This document shows, one piece after another, positions 8,806 to 16,464 of a stretch of DNA of 35,073 nt. The stretch is from Oceaniradius stylonematis. GTDB taxonomy: Bacteria > Pseudomonadota > Alphaproteobacteria > Rhizobiales > Rhizobiaceae. The stretch covers positions 158,578-193,650 of the forward strand of contig NZ_QFWV02000001.1 of NCBI RefSeq assembly GCF_003149475.2, in the 5' to 3' direction. Under the pieces are notes generated by a model. The model saw only the letters and a list, made by a program, of their open reading frames with translations. It was not told where the DNA came from and made no database searches. Position numbers and translations under genes: made by a program. Every line of letters begins with the position of its first letter. The stretch's first letter is position 1.

Positions 8806-9360
8806 TCAGCGGCTTTGCGGCTGGATCAGGATGGTCGGACGCGATCCCTGGTCACGGCATCCTTCGAGCCGGGAGCGATTGGCGCGCATGTCGACGGTCA
8901 AGAGGCACCCGGTCGCGACGTTCCCGTCCTCCGACAGCGTCACCCGCTTGCCCGACAGGATCAGGACCTCGGATGCCATGTCGTAGGTGCCGGTCTCGCC
9001 GGTGGCGACCTGCGTCGCGGTCTGGATGTTGACGCCGCCGCTCGCCTCCAATCGGTCGATCTGCGCGCCGCCCGTTGCCAGCGAACCGTCGCCGCCGCGC
9101 GCATAGCGGATGACCAGTTTGCCCGTCCGCAAAACCGTATCGCCCTGAACCACCCGGACATTGCCTTCGAAAACCGCCATGCCCTCGTCCTCGAGCACCT
9201 CGAGCCGATCGCCATCGACCTGCACGGGTTCGTCACCGGACAGCGAGAAGTCGCCACCGCCGACCTGGGCATGGGCATGGGCCGTGACCAGGATAGGGGC
9301 GCATAGGGCCGCCAGCAGCGCGAAAGCTCGGGCGTTGCGCCCCCAATTCTGCCTGTTCAT
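8806..9360 (-). CDS. lptA: Periplasmic LPS transport protein LptA
   Basis: A 184-residue OstA-like protein. It has a signal peptide (hydrophobic ALLAALCAPILVT, probable cleavage after the HAHA near residue 31) and a beta-jellyroll repeat region at about 45-150 (LEVLEDEGMAVFEGNVRVVQ, TVLRTGKLVIRYA, SEVLILSGKRVTL). LptA forms the periplasmic bridge that carries LPS from LptC to LptD. Its ATG overlaps the lptC stop by four bases (ATGA at 9357-9360), so the two are translationally coupled. Two cysteines near the C-terminus (GCLLTV, LEGCRD) could form a disulphide. Assignment rests on motif and order and is firm. Confidence 0.92.
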   Translation of the reverse strand: MNRQNWGRNARAFALLAALCAPILVTAHAHAQVGGGDFSLSGDEPVQVDGDRLEVLEDEGMAVFEGNVRVVQGDTVLRTGKLVIRYARGGDGSLATGGAQIDRLEASGGVNIQTATQVATGETGTYDMASEVLILSGKRVTLSEDGNVATGCLLTVDMRANRSRLEGCRDQGSRPTILIQPQSR

Positions 9361-10031
9361 TGCTGTGTATCCGTTTGTACCCTGGCGGTGATGGCGGTCG
9401 GCTCTATCATGACGTTGACGTTGTTTTCAAACACCAGCCTTTTGCCGTGGCCCTCAACCGTCAGCCGGTCGGCGATGATCCGCATGCCGGGCTGCTCGAT
9501 CTCAACCGTGTCGCGCACGACCAGATCGCCAGTGGCAAGATCGACCTCCGCATCGGAAAAAATGGCCCTGACGCCGCCGGTCGTTTCGAGCAGGGCGCGT
9601 TCTCCCAGAACGAGACTGTTATCGGCAGGATTGAAGACACCGTTTTCGGCACTGAGAAAGGCGGTCGTGCCGTCTTCCAACTCGACATCGGCGCGCAGCT
9701 CCTGAAGTGTCAACGGATCGGCGCCGATCTCCTGGGTCGCGGACCGGGCCGAGACGCTGTAGGCGCGCTGATCGGGCGTAAAGCCGTCAAGACGCGGTTC
9801 GGCGATCACCAGCTTGCCGTCGACGATGGCGCTTGACGCCAGATCCACATCGATGCCCGGCAGGGCGATGCGCGATATTGCCATGACGCCGGCAACCCCG
9901 ACAAGGGCAACGGCCGCGACCGCCGGGACCAGCCAGCGCAACAGCCGCACGCGCCTTGAATGGCTGGCGGCACGCGCGAACCGCCGGCCGCTGCCGGGCG
10001 ATGTCGGCTCTTTGCGCGCTTCAAGCCCCAT
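9357..10031 (-). CDS. lptC: LPS export protein LptC
   Basis: A 224-residue bitopic inner-membrane protein. It has a basic cytoplasmic N-terminus, one membrane span at about 32-52 (WLVPAVAAVALVGVAGV), then a periplasmic LptC/YrbK jellyroll (LDGFTPDQRAYSVSARSATQ; LTVEGHGKRLVFENNVNV). LptC docks LptA on the LptBFG transporter. The ATG at 10031 has AAGGA seven bases upstream. The frame could also start at a TTG at 10037. The ribosome binding site and start lie in a tandem 19-base duplication described separately. It is the first gene of the minus-strand lpt-rpoN-hpf-ptsN cluster. Confidence 0.9.
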   Translation of the reverse strand: MGLEARKEPTSPGSGRRFARAASHSRRVRLLRWLVPAVAAVALVGVAGVMAISRIALPGIDVDLASSAIVDGKLVIAEPRLDGFTPDQRAYSVSARSATQEIGADPLTLQELRADVELEDGTTAFLSAENGVFNPADNSLVLGERALLETTGGVRAIFSDAEVDLATGDLVVRDTVEIEQPGMRIIADRLTVEGHGKRLVFENNVNVMIEPTAITARVQTDTQQ

Positions 10032-10064
10032 GCCCAAATCCTTCGCCCATGCCCAAGTCCTTCA
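10027..10064. repeat. Tandem 19-bp duplication over the lptC start
   Basis: Two adjacent copies, 10027-10045 and 10046-10064, each read CCCATGCCCAA-R-TCCTTCR and differ at two positions. Read on the minus strand, each copy carries an AAGGA and an ATG with the same spacing. The inner copy is the lptC start at 10031. The outer copy gives a second ATG at 10050 in another frame, opening a nine-codon frame that ends in TGA at 10023-10021, just inside lptC. The repeat is seen directly; a leader-peptide role is inference. Confidence 0.75.
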
Positions 10065-10123
10065 TCCGCAGCTGGCGCGGTGAGTCGTCACAGCCTGTCG
10101 CACATTGCTTTCGGGAGGCTGGA

Positions 10124-10137
10124 ATCCCGGTCGGGAT
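10124..10137. promoter_or_regulatory. Short palindrome in the lptC-sppA divergent region
   Basis: ATCCCG-GT-CGGGAT is a perfect dyad midway between the divergent lptC and sppA starts. I recognise no specific regulator for it and found no clear promoter pair nearby. It may be an operator or chance in GC-rich DNA. Confidence 0.25.
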
Positions 10138-10212
10138 CGATTAAGTTTCCAATGTGGTCGTTTTTGGATGTCCCGGCGGCCCGTCGCCACACGCCAAGCG
10201 GAGAGAGAACCC

Positions 10213-11202
10213 ATGGAACCGTTGCGGGCCGACGATATCATAGACCGGCAGCGGATGCGCCGGAAACTCTCCTTCTGGCGCGCGATCACCATCATCGTGA
10301 TCGTTGCCGGCCTGATCGCGCTGACCGCTTCATTCAGCGGCGACCGTTTCGGCCCGCAAACCCGGTCCCATGTGGCACGGATCGCCATCGAAGGCACGAT
10401 CACGGGCGACGACCGCCTGCTGGCATTGATCGAGCGGGTGCGCAGGAGCGAACAGGCCAAGGCCGTGATCATCGCCATCGATTCGCCTGGCGGCACCACC
10501 GCTGGCAGCGAAGCGGTCCATGATGCGGTCCGCAAGCTGGCCGCCGAAAAGCCGGTGGTCGCCCAGATCGACACGCTTGCCGCATCCGGCGGCTATATGG
10601 TGGCGGTCGCCGCCGACCGCATCGTCGCCCGCCAGTCGTCGATCGTCGGGTCGATCGGCGTGATCGTGCAATATCCGAACTTCACCGGTCTTCTGGAGAA
10701 CTGGGGCGTCGACGTAAGGGCGATCAAATCGACGCCGCTCAAGGCCGAACCGTCCTTTTTCGGCGAACCGCCCGAAGGCGCCGAGGAAATGCTGCGCGCG
10801 CTCGTCATGGACAGTTTCGACTGGTTCAAGGAACTGGTCGCCGAGCGGCGCGGCTTCGACCAGGCGACGATCGACCGGCTCGCCGACGGGTCGGTCTATT
10901 CGGGCCGGGTGAGCCTTGCCAACGGGCTGGTCGATGAACTGGGCGGCGAGGACGCAGCCCGCGCCTGGCTGACCGCACAAGGTATCGACGAGGACCTGAA
11001 GATCGTTCGTTGGGAGCCACGCCGCGAGGATTCGGGCCTATTTGGCCTCGGCATCGCGGCCGAATTCGTCGCCGGCCGGATCGGGCTTTCCAACCCGGCC
11101 TCATCGGTCACAAAGGCCCTGAACCAAAGGCTTTTCCTTGACGGGCTGATCTCGCTTTGGCACGCTGACGCCTTGCTGACCTCGCCGACGGCAGAGCCAT
11201 GA
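10213..11202 (+). CDS. sppA: Signal peptide peptidase SppA, S49 family
   Basis: A 329-residue membrane-anchored serine peptidase of the short (single-domain) SppA type. A membrane anchor lies at about 22-42 ([19 protein letters not shown]). The substrate-groove motif is IDSPGG at 89-94. The catalytic dyad is predicted as Ser125 in [11 protein letters not shown] and Lys177 in [11 protein letters not shown]. It degrades remnant signal peptides in the membrane. The frame runs upstream to 10105, but ATG 10213 has GGAGAG upstream and gives the proper N-terminal anchor. Its stop overlaps the ihfB start by four bases (ATGA), indicating coupling. Confidence 0.93.
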   Translation: MEPLRADDIIDRQRMRRKLSFWRAITIIVIVAGLIALTASFSGDRFGPQTRSHVARIAIEGTITGDDRLLALIERVRRSEQAKAVIIAIDSPGGTTAGSEAVHDAVRKLAAEKPVVAQIDTLAASGGYMVAVAADRIVARQSSIVGSIGVIVQYPNFTGLLENWGVDVRAIKSTPLKAEPSFFGEPPEGAEEMLRALVMDSFDWFKELVAERRGFDQATIDRLADGSVYSGRVSLANGLVDELGGEDAARAWLTAQGIDEDLKIVRWEPRREDSGLFGLGIAAEFVAGRIGLSNPASSVTKALNQRLFLDGLISLWHADALLTSPTAEP

Positions 11203-11483
11203 TCAAATCCGAACTCGTTCAAATCATCGCCAACCGCAACCCGCATCTCTACCAGCGGGATGTCGAGAACATCGTCAATGCGGTGCTCGACGAGATCGGC
11301 GACACGCTGGCCGAAGGCAACCGGGTGGAACTGCGCGGCTTCGGCGCCTTTTCGGTCAAGAACCGCCCGGCCCGCGAGGGGCGCAATCCGCGCACCGGCG
11401 AAAAGGTGATGGTCGAGGAGAAGTGGGTGCCCTTCTTCAAGACGGGCAAGGAATTGCGGAACCGCCTGAACGGCGGTAAGTAA
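11199..11483 (+). CDS. ihfB: Integration host factor beta subunit
   Basis: A 94-residue HU/IHF-family DNA-bending protein. The beta-arm region carries [27 protein letters not shown], with the proline that intercalates into the minor groove. The [24 protein letters not shown]-terminal helix and [17 protein letters not shown] ending favour IHF-beta over HU. With the alpha subunit (not in this window) it bends DNA at promoters, including sigma-54 promoters. The start overlaps the sppA stop. The gene order sppA-ihfB-lapA is common in rhizobia. Confidence 0.95.
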   Translation: MIKSELVQIIANRNPHLYQRDVENIVNAVLDEIGDTLAEGNRVELRGFGAFSVKNRPAREGRNPRTGEKVMVEEKWVPFFKTGKELRNRLNGGK

Positions 11484-11518
11484 AGCGCACCGCAACGCAA
11501 ACCGTTCGAGCCGCCTTC

Positions 11519-11860
11519 ATGCGCCGCATCTTCAACGTCCTGATCCTGATCCCGCTGGCCATCGTCCTGATCGCGCTGATGGTTGCCAACAGGACATCGG
11601 TGCCGCTGTCGATCGACGTGTTCAATCCGGGCAATCCCGCGCTGACCTATCAGGCGCCGCTGTTCGTCTGGCTGTTCGTGGCGGCTGCGATCGGCGTGGT
11701 TGCCGGCGGTTTCGGCGCCTGGCTGGCCCAGGGCAAACACCGCAAGCAGGAACGGACCTACAAGCGCGAGGCCCGGCAATTGCGCCACGAGGTCGAAAAG
11801 ACCAAGCGGACCAATGGCGACAATTCGGCGACCGGCACCTCGCTCGTGCTGCAGCGCTGA
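11519..11860 (+). CDS. LapA-domain (DUF1049) inner-membrane protein
   Basis: A 113-residue protein with two membrane segments, at about 5-23 (FNVLILIPLAIVLIALMVA) and 47-70 (PLFVWLFVAAAIGVVAGGFG). They flank a short loop with the family signature ANRTSVPLSIDVFNP. The C-terminal tail is basic and coiled-coil-like (KQERTYKREARQLRHEVEKT). Members of this family (LapA/YciS) help couple LPS synthesis control in enterics; in alphaproteobacteria the role is not established. It starts 35 bases after ihfB without a clear ribosome binding site and ends six bases before the next gene. Confidence 0.85.
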   Translation: MRRIFNVLILIPLAIVLIALMVANRTSVPLSIDVFNPGNPALTYQAPLFVWLFVAAAIGVVAGGFGAWLAQGKHRKQERTYKREARQLRHEVEKTKRTNGDNSATGTSLVLQR

Positions 11861-11866
11861 TCATCC

Positions 11867-12811
11867 ATGAAGATCATTTCGGCCGATGACGTCGATGCTG
11901 CGCTGGACTTTCCGGCGCTGACCGACACGCTTGCGGACGCGTTCAGGGGCGGCGTCCACGCTCCGCCCCGTCACCACCACACCATCGCCAACGCGGACAG
12001 TGCCGACCAGACCCTGCTGCTGATGCCGGCCTGGAACGACCGCCACATGGCCGTCAAGCTGGTCGTGGTGACACCGGACAATGGCGCGCGCACCCTGCCC
12101 GCCGTGATGGCCTCCGTCATCCTGATGGACAAAAAGACCGGTGCGCAGATCGCGATGATCGATGGCGCCCGGCTGACCTTGTGGCGAACGGCTGCGGCAT
12201 CGGCGCTTGCCGCGCGCCACCTCGCGCCGGCCGAACCCGACACGCTGCTGATGGTCGGCGCCGGTGCGCTGGCGCCGTTTCTGGTCCGGGCGCATCTGAG
12301 CGTCCGGCCCTACAGGCACGTTCTGGTCTGGAACCGGACTGTCGCGGGCGCCGAAAGGCTTGCGGAAAGCCTGCGCGCCGACGGTCAAGCGGCCGAGGCC
12401 GTCGCCGCCGAAAGCCTCGATGCGGCGGTCGGCAAGGCCGATGTCATCAGTTGCGCGACGCTATCGACCGAGCCGCTGATCAAGGGCGCTCTCCTCTCGC
12501 CGGGCACGCATGTCGATCTTGTCGGCGCGTTCACGCCGGCCATGCGCGAAAGCGACGATGAGTGCGTGCAGCGGGCAAGTCTGTTCGTCGACACCTATGC
12601 GGGGGCGCTGCACGAGGGCGGCGATCTGGTGCAGCCGATCAATGCCGGGCTGATCGAGCGCAGCCATGTGCGCGCCGAACTCATGGAACTGGTCAATGGC
12701 GATCATATGGGCCGCACCTCCGATGACGAGATCACGCTGTTCAAGTCGACCGGCGCATCGCTCGAGGACCTGGCCGCCGCCGCCTTGATCGCAGCGCGCT
12801 GCGGCCTTTGA
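11867..12811 (+). CDS. Ornithine cyclodeaminase / mu-crystallin family enzyme
   Basis: A 314-residue NAD(P)-dependent enzyme of the OCD/mu-crystallin fold. Seen are the substrate half with HMAVKLVVVTPDN and ASVILMDKKTGAQIAMIDGA-LTLWRTAAASALAARHL, then a Rossmann half with LLMVGAGALAPFLVRAHL and the C-terminal EITLFKSTGASLEDLAAA. The family includes ornithine cyclodeaminase, alanine dehydrogenase, delta-1-pyrroline-2-carboxylate reductase and siderophore-precursor enzymes. The motifs do not choose among them, so no gene symbol is given. It starts six bases after the LapA-domain gene, probably in one transcript. No obvious ribosome binding site precedes ATG 11867. Confidence 0.88.
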   Translation: MKIISADDVDAALDFPALTDTLADAFRGGVHAPPRHHHTIANADSADQTLLLMPAWNDRHMAVKLVVVTPDNGARTLPAVMASVILMDKKTGAQIAMIDGARLTLWRTAAASALAARHLAPAEPDTLLMVGAGALAPFLVRAHLSVRPYRHVLVWNRTVAGAERLAESLRADGQAAEAVAAESLDAAVGKADVISCATLSTEPLIKGALLSPGTHVDLVGAFTPAMRESDDECVQRASLFVDTYAGALHEGGDLVQPINAGLIERSHVRAELMELVNGDHMGRTSDDEITLFKSTGASLEDLAAAALIAARCGL

Positions 12812-12850
12812 ACGGCGTTTTCGCTTCACAAGCCGACCGCGAACAGCCAT

Positions 12851-13948
12851 ATGCCTGCCATGAGCAAGAACCGCGCCAGGGATGGCCGCCGCACAAAGTC
12901 ACAGGCGGCAAAACGCGATGGTGCGCCGCGCGCCAGGTCCGGCGAGCCACGCGGCTTCCGCCCCAAGCCGAAACATGCCGACAGGCCGCCACGGGCGGCT
13001 GGCGAAACTCCGGAACCCCGGACACGGCGAAGCGGCGCGCGCCCGGCGGAGACCGTTCCGCTGATCCTCGAGACCGATGCCACCGACGATTACGCCCTTG
13101 TCGACACGGGCGACGGGCTCAAGCTCGAACGCTACGGCTCGCTGACGCTGGTGCGCCCCGAACAGCAGGCGATCTGGGGCCGCGCCCTGCCCCCGCCGGA
13201 CTGGGAAGCGGCAGATGCGGTGTTCACCGGCGACACGGACGAGGAAGGGCTTGGCCGCTGGCGTTTTCCGGCGAAACCGCTGCCGGAAACCTGGCCGATG
13301 GCATTCGACGGGGTGCCTTATCTCGGCCGTTTCACATCGTTCCGCCATGTCGGCGTGTTCCCGGAACAGGCAGCGCATTGGCGCGCCATGCGCAATGCGA
13401 TCGAGGGCGCGGAGCGGCCCCTGCGCGTCCTGAATCTTTTCGGCTATACCGGGGTCGGCTCGCTGGTGGCAGCGGCTGCCGGCGCCCACGTCACCCATGT
13501 CGATGCCTCGAAAAAGGCCATCGGCTGGGCGCGCGAGAACCAGGCCCATGCCGGGCTTGAAGACAAGCCGATCCGCTGGATCTGCGAAGACGCGATGAAG
13601 TTCGTGGCGCGCGAAGGGCGGCGCGGCAATGCCTATGACATCATCCTGCTCGATCCGCCGGCCTATGGCCGCGGTCCGGCCGGCGAGGTCTGGCAGCTCT
13701 TCGATCATCTGCCCGACATGCTCGATGGCTGCCGCGCGATTCTTTCCGATACGCCCCTCATGCTGGTGCTGACGGCCTACGCGATACGGGCCTCGATGTT
13801 CGCCATCCACGAGACGATGATGGAGGCCATGACCGGCTTTGCGCCGGCCGGCCATGTCGAATCGGGCGAACTGGTTCTGCGCGAGACGAGTGCCGGACGC
13901 GTCCTGTCGACCTCCATGTTCAGCCGCTGGACGCCGGGACACGCATGA
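12851..13948 (+). CDS. Class I SAM-dependent rRNA methyltransferase, RlmI-like
   Basis: A 365-residue protein. A basic, low-complexity N-terminal tail of about 65 residues (repeated R, K, P and A) precedes a folded region with WGRALPPPDWEAADAVF. The Rossmann methyltransferase has motif I VLNLFGYTGVGSLVAAAAGA at about 193-212, an acidic VDASKKAIGWARENQ and the catalytic-type motif DPPAYGRGP starting at D268. This matches the RlmI/YccW-like C-terminal domain that methylates 23S rRNA cytosine. The target base is inferred from family only. The start could be ATG 12851 or 12860; neither has a clear ribosome binding site. Its stop overlaps the next start. Confidence 0.87.
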   Translation: MPAMSKNRARDGRRTKSQAAKRDGAPRARSGEPRGFRPKPKHADRPPRAAGETPEPRTRRSGARPAETVPLILETDATDDYALVDTGDGLKLERYGSLTLVRPEQQAIWGRALPPPDWEAADAVFTGDTDEEGLGRWRFPAKPLPETWPMAFDGVPYLGRFTSFRHVGVFPEQAAHWRAMRNAIEGAERPLRVLNLFGYTGVGSLVAAAAGAHVTHVDASKKAIGWARENQAHAGLEDKPIRWICEDAMKFVAREGRRGNAYDIILLDPPAYGRGPAGEVWQLFDHLPDMLDGCRAILSDTPLMLVLTAYAIRASMFAIHETMMEAMTGFAPAGHVESGELVLRETSAGRVLSTSMFSRWTPGHA

Positions 13949-14796
13949 TGGCCAGTCCGATCGCGGCCCCGGGACGGGTCAAGGAAGTCACCAGCGCGGC
14001 CAATCCGATCATCAAGGACATCCGGCTGCTCGAAAAAAAGCGCCACAGGGAGGAGACCAACAGCTTTCTCGCCGAAGGCATGAAGCTGATCATCGATGCG
14101 ATGAACGCCGGATGGCGACTGAAAACGCTGATCCATGCCGCATCGGCCAAGGGAAATGAGGCGGTCACAGCGCTGGCGACCCGTGCGGTGGCGGCCGGTG
14201 CGGACGTTCTGATCGTGCCGGAACGGCTGCTCGGCCAGATCACGCGGCGCGACAATCCGCAGATGGTCGTTGGGGTCATGCAGCGGCGATTTGCCGATGC
14301 GGCATCGATCCGGCCCGGCGCGGACGATCTTTGGATCGCGCTCGACCGGGTGCGCGATCCCGGCAATCTGGGCACGATCATCCGCACCGCCGATGCCGGC
14401 GGCGCCAGGGGCGTCATCCTGGTCGGCGAAACGACCGATCCGTTCGCCACCGAAACCGTGCGCGCGACAATGGGTTCGATTTTCGCGGTGCCCGTGGCGC
14501 GCATGACAGCCGAGGCATTCAAGGGCTTTGCCGGCGACTGGCCGGGCCAGATTATCGGTACTCATCTGGAAGGCTCGGTCGACTATCGCGTGCCCGACTA
14601 TGCCAGCGGTCCGATCCTTTTGCTGATGGGCAATGAGCAGGCCGGGCTGCCGGCCGATCTGGCGGATCTGTGCACCACGCTGATCCGCATCCCGCAGGCC
14701 GGACGGGCCGATTCGCTCAATCTGGCGGTCGCAACCGGGCTGGCCTTGTACGAGGCACGGCGGCACGCATTCGCGGTTGCCGGGGACCCGTCATGA
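13945..14796 (+). CDS. TrmH/SpoU-family RNA 2'-O-methyltransferase
   Basis: A 283-residue SPOUT-fold enzyme. The N-terminal substrate-binding domain covers about 12-110 (TSAANPIIKDIRLLEKKRHR, then FLAEGMKLIIDA). The catalytic domain has the three SpoU motifs: DRVRDPGNLGTIIRTADAGG, LLLMGNEQAGLP and IPQAGRADSLNLAVATGLAL. Proteins of this type methylate ribose in tRNA or 23S rRNA; the exact nucleotide cannot be read from the sequence. The gene opens with two consecutive ATGs (13945, 13948) that overlap the previous stop. It ends overlapping lspA, forming a coupled three-gene chain. Confidence 0.92.
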   Translation: MMASPIAAPGRVKEVTSAANPIIKDIRLLEKKRHREETNSFLAEGMKLIIDAMNAGWRLKTLIHAASAKGNEAVTALATRAVAAGADVLIVPERLLGQITRRDNPQMVVGVMQRRFADAASIRPGADDLWIALDRVRDPGNLGTIIRTADAGGARGVILVGETTDPFATETVRATMGSIFAVPVARMTAEAFKGFAGDWPGQIIGTHLEGSVDYRVPDYASGPILLLMGNEQAGLPADLADLCTTLIRIPQAGRADSLNLAVATGLALYEARRHAFAVAGDPS

Positions 14797-15269
14797 AACG
14801 CATCTCCACCGCTCTCCTGACGGTCGGCGCGATGGTCGCCGTCGACCAGGCGATCAAGATCGGCGTCGAGCAGGCGATGGACTATCACGAGCGGATCGAT
14901 CTTCTGCCTTTCTTCGCGCTGTTTCTGACCCACAATCCGGGCATCGCCTTTTCGATGCTGTCAGGGTGGGGCGCCGGCCCGCTGATCGTGCTGAGCCTTG
15001 CAGTCACCGGTTTCGTGAGCTGGCTGTGGGTGTCGAGCCCGGCGGACCGGATCGTCGCCCATTTCGGCTTTGCGCTGATCATTGGCGGCGCCATCGGCAA
15101 TCTGATCGACCGCTCGCTTTACGGCTATGTGATCGACTATTTCCTGTTTCACACGCCGGGCTGGTCGTTTGCGATCTTCAACCTGGCGGACGCGGCGATC
15201 ACCGTCGGCGCGGGCCTGGTGATTCTCGACGAAGTGCTTTTGTGGCGCAGCACCCGCAAAGCCGATTGA
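14793..15269 (+). CDS. lspA: Lipoprotein signal peptidase (signal peptidase II)
   Basis: A 158-residue polytopic membrane aspartyl protease that cleaves lipoprotein signal peptides before the lipidated cysteine. Conserved blocks seen are VAVDQAIKIGV, FLTHNPGIAFSML, GGAIGNLIDRSLYGYVIDYF and FAIFNLADAAITVG. The catalytic aspartates are predicted as D115 and D133. The frame extends to 14670, but ATG 14793 matches the family N-terminus, has GGGGA upstream and overlaps the preceding stop by four bases. At least one likely substrate, the L,D-transpeptidase lipoprotein at 30929-31552, is in this window. Confidence 0.95.
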   Translation: MKRISTALLTVGAMVAVDQAIKIGVEQAMDYHERIDLLPFFALFLTHNPGIAFSMLSGWGAGPLIVLSLAVTGFVSWLWVSSPADRIVAHFGFALIIGGAIGNLIDRSLYGYVIDYFLFHTPGWSFAIFNLADAAITVGAGLVILDEVLLWRSTRKAD

Positions 15270-15323
15270 CCTTGCGGCCAACGCGCTGGCAGGTTGCGCC
15301 GAAACAATTGAGGGGAGAGGCCG

Positions 15324-16319
15324 ATGGCCGACGCGTTCAAGGCGATCATGGTGTCGCGCGACGACAACAAGGTTCAGTCGGTCGATGTCGCCGAACTGAC
15401 CGTCGACGACCTGATGGAAGGCGATGTGGTCGTCGCCGTCGAAGCCACCACGATCAACTACAAGGACGGGCTCGCGATTACCGGCAAATCGCCGGTCGTC
15501 CGCCGCTGGCCGATGATCCCCGGCATCGACTTTGCCGGGACCGTTGTCGCCTCCGATCATGCCGACTGGAAGGCGGGCGACAAGGTCATTCTGAATGGCT
15601 GGGGCGTCGGCGAGGTGCATTACGGCGCGTATGCGGGCCGGGCGCGCGTCAATGGCGACTGGCTGATCGCGCTGCCCGACGCGCTGACCCCGCATCAGGC
15701 GATGGCGATTGGCACGGCGGGCTATACGGCGATGCTGTCGGTGCTTGCACTTGAGGGTGCCGGCATCACGCCCGACCGCGGCCCGGTCGTCGTCACCGGC
15801 GCCAATGGCGGCGTCGGCACGGTGGCGATCTCGGTTCTTTCCAAGCTGGGCTATCAGGTCATCGCCTCGACCGGGCGGACCAGCGAATCGGCGTTCCTGG
15901 AATCGCTAGGCGCGGCGGAAATCATCGATCGGGCGGAATTGTCCGAACCCGGCCGGCCGCTCGGCAAGGAGCGGTGGGCCGCCGGCATCGATTCGGTCGG
16001 TTCGGTGACCCTCGCCAATGTCCTGGCGCAAACGCAGTATGGCGGCGCGGTGGCCGCCTGCGGCCTTGCGCAAGGCATGGACCTGCCGGCGAGCGTCGCG
16101 CCCTTCATCCTGCGCGGCGTGTCGCTGCTGGGCATCGATTCGGTGATGGCGCCCAGAGCGTTGCGCGAAAAAGCCTGGAGCCGGCTTGTCGGCGACCTCG
16201 ACACGGCAAAGCTCGAAAGCCTGTCGACGACGATCGGTTTCGACGCGATCGTCGAGACGGCGACGGCACTGCTCGAGGGCAAGGTGCGCGGCCGCGTGGT
16301 CATCGACATGGCCGGCTGA
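15324..16319 (+). CDS. AcuI/YhdH-type NADPH oxidoreductase (acrylyl-CoA reductase family)
   Basis: A 331-residue medium-chain dehydrogenase/reductase of the zinc-free quinone-oxidoreductase type. Typical YhdH/AcuI blocks are [31 protein letters not shown] (about 42-72), [17 protein letters not shown], the NADPH-binding [21 protein letters not shown] and the final [11 protein letters not shown]. AcuI reduces acrylyl-CoA to propionyl-CoA, for instance in 3-hydroxypropionate and dimethylsulfoniopropionate breakdown. Substrate here is inferred only from family. GGGGAGAGG lies just upstream of ATG 15324. It is 54 bases after lspA and may have its own promoter. No other acrylate-pathway gene is seen nearby. 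Confidence 0.88.
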   Translation: MADAFKAIMVSRDDNKVQSVDVAELTVDDLMEGDVVVAVEATTINYKDGLAITGKSPVVRRWPMIPGIDFAGTVVASDHADWKAGDKVILNGWGVGEVHYGAYAGRARVNGDWLIALPDALTPHQAMAIGTAGYTAMLSVLALEGAGITPDRGPVVVTGANGGVGTVAISVLSKLGYQVIASTGRTSESAFLESLGAAEIIDRAELSEPGRPLGKERWAAGIDSVGSVTLANVLAQTQYGGAVAACGLAQGMDLPASVAPFILRGVSLLGIDSVMAPRALREKAWSRLVGDLDTAKLESLSTTIGFDAIVETATALLEGKVRGRVVIDMAG

Positions 16320-16464
16320 CACCCGCTGATCCATACGGGTCGTCAACGCAACCAGTTGATAACCTTCACAGCCTATCGTGCGGGTTCGCGCGGCCATCAC
16401 GACCGCCGATTGCCGGCCCTCGGACGAAATTGCGGGGTCCGCGACCTGACGGCGGGGCAACGCC

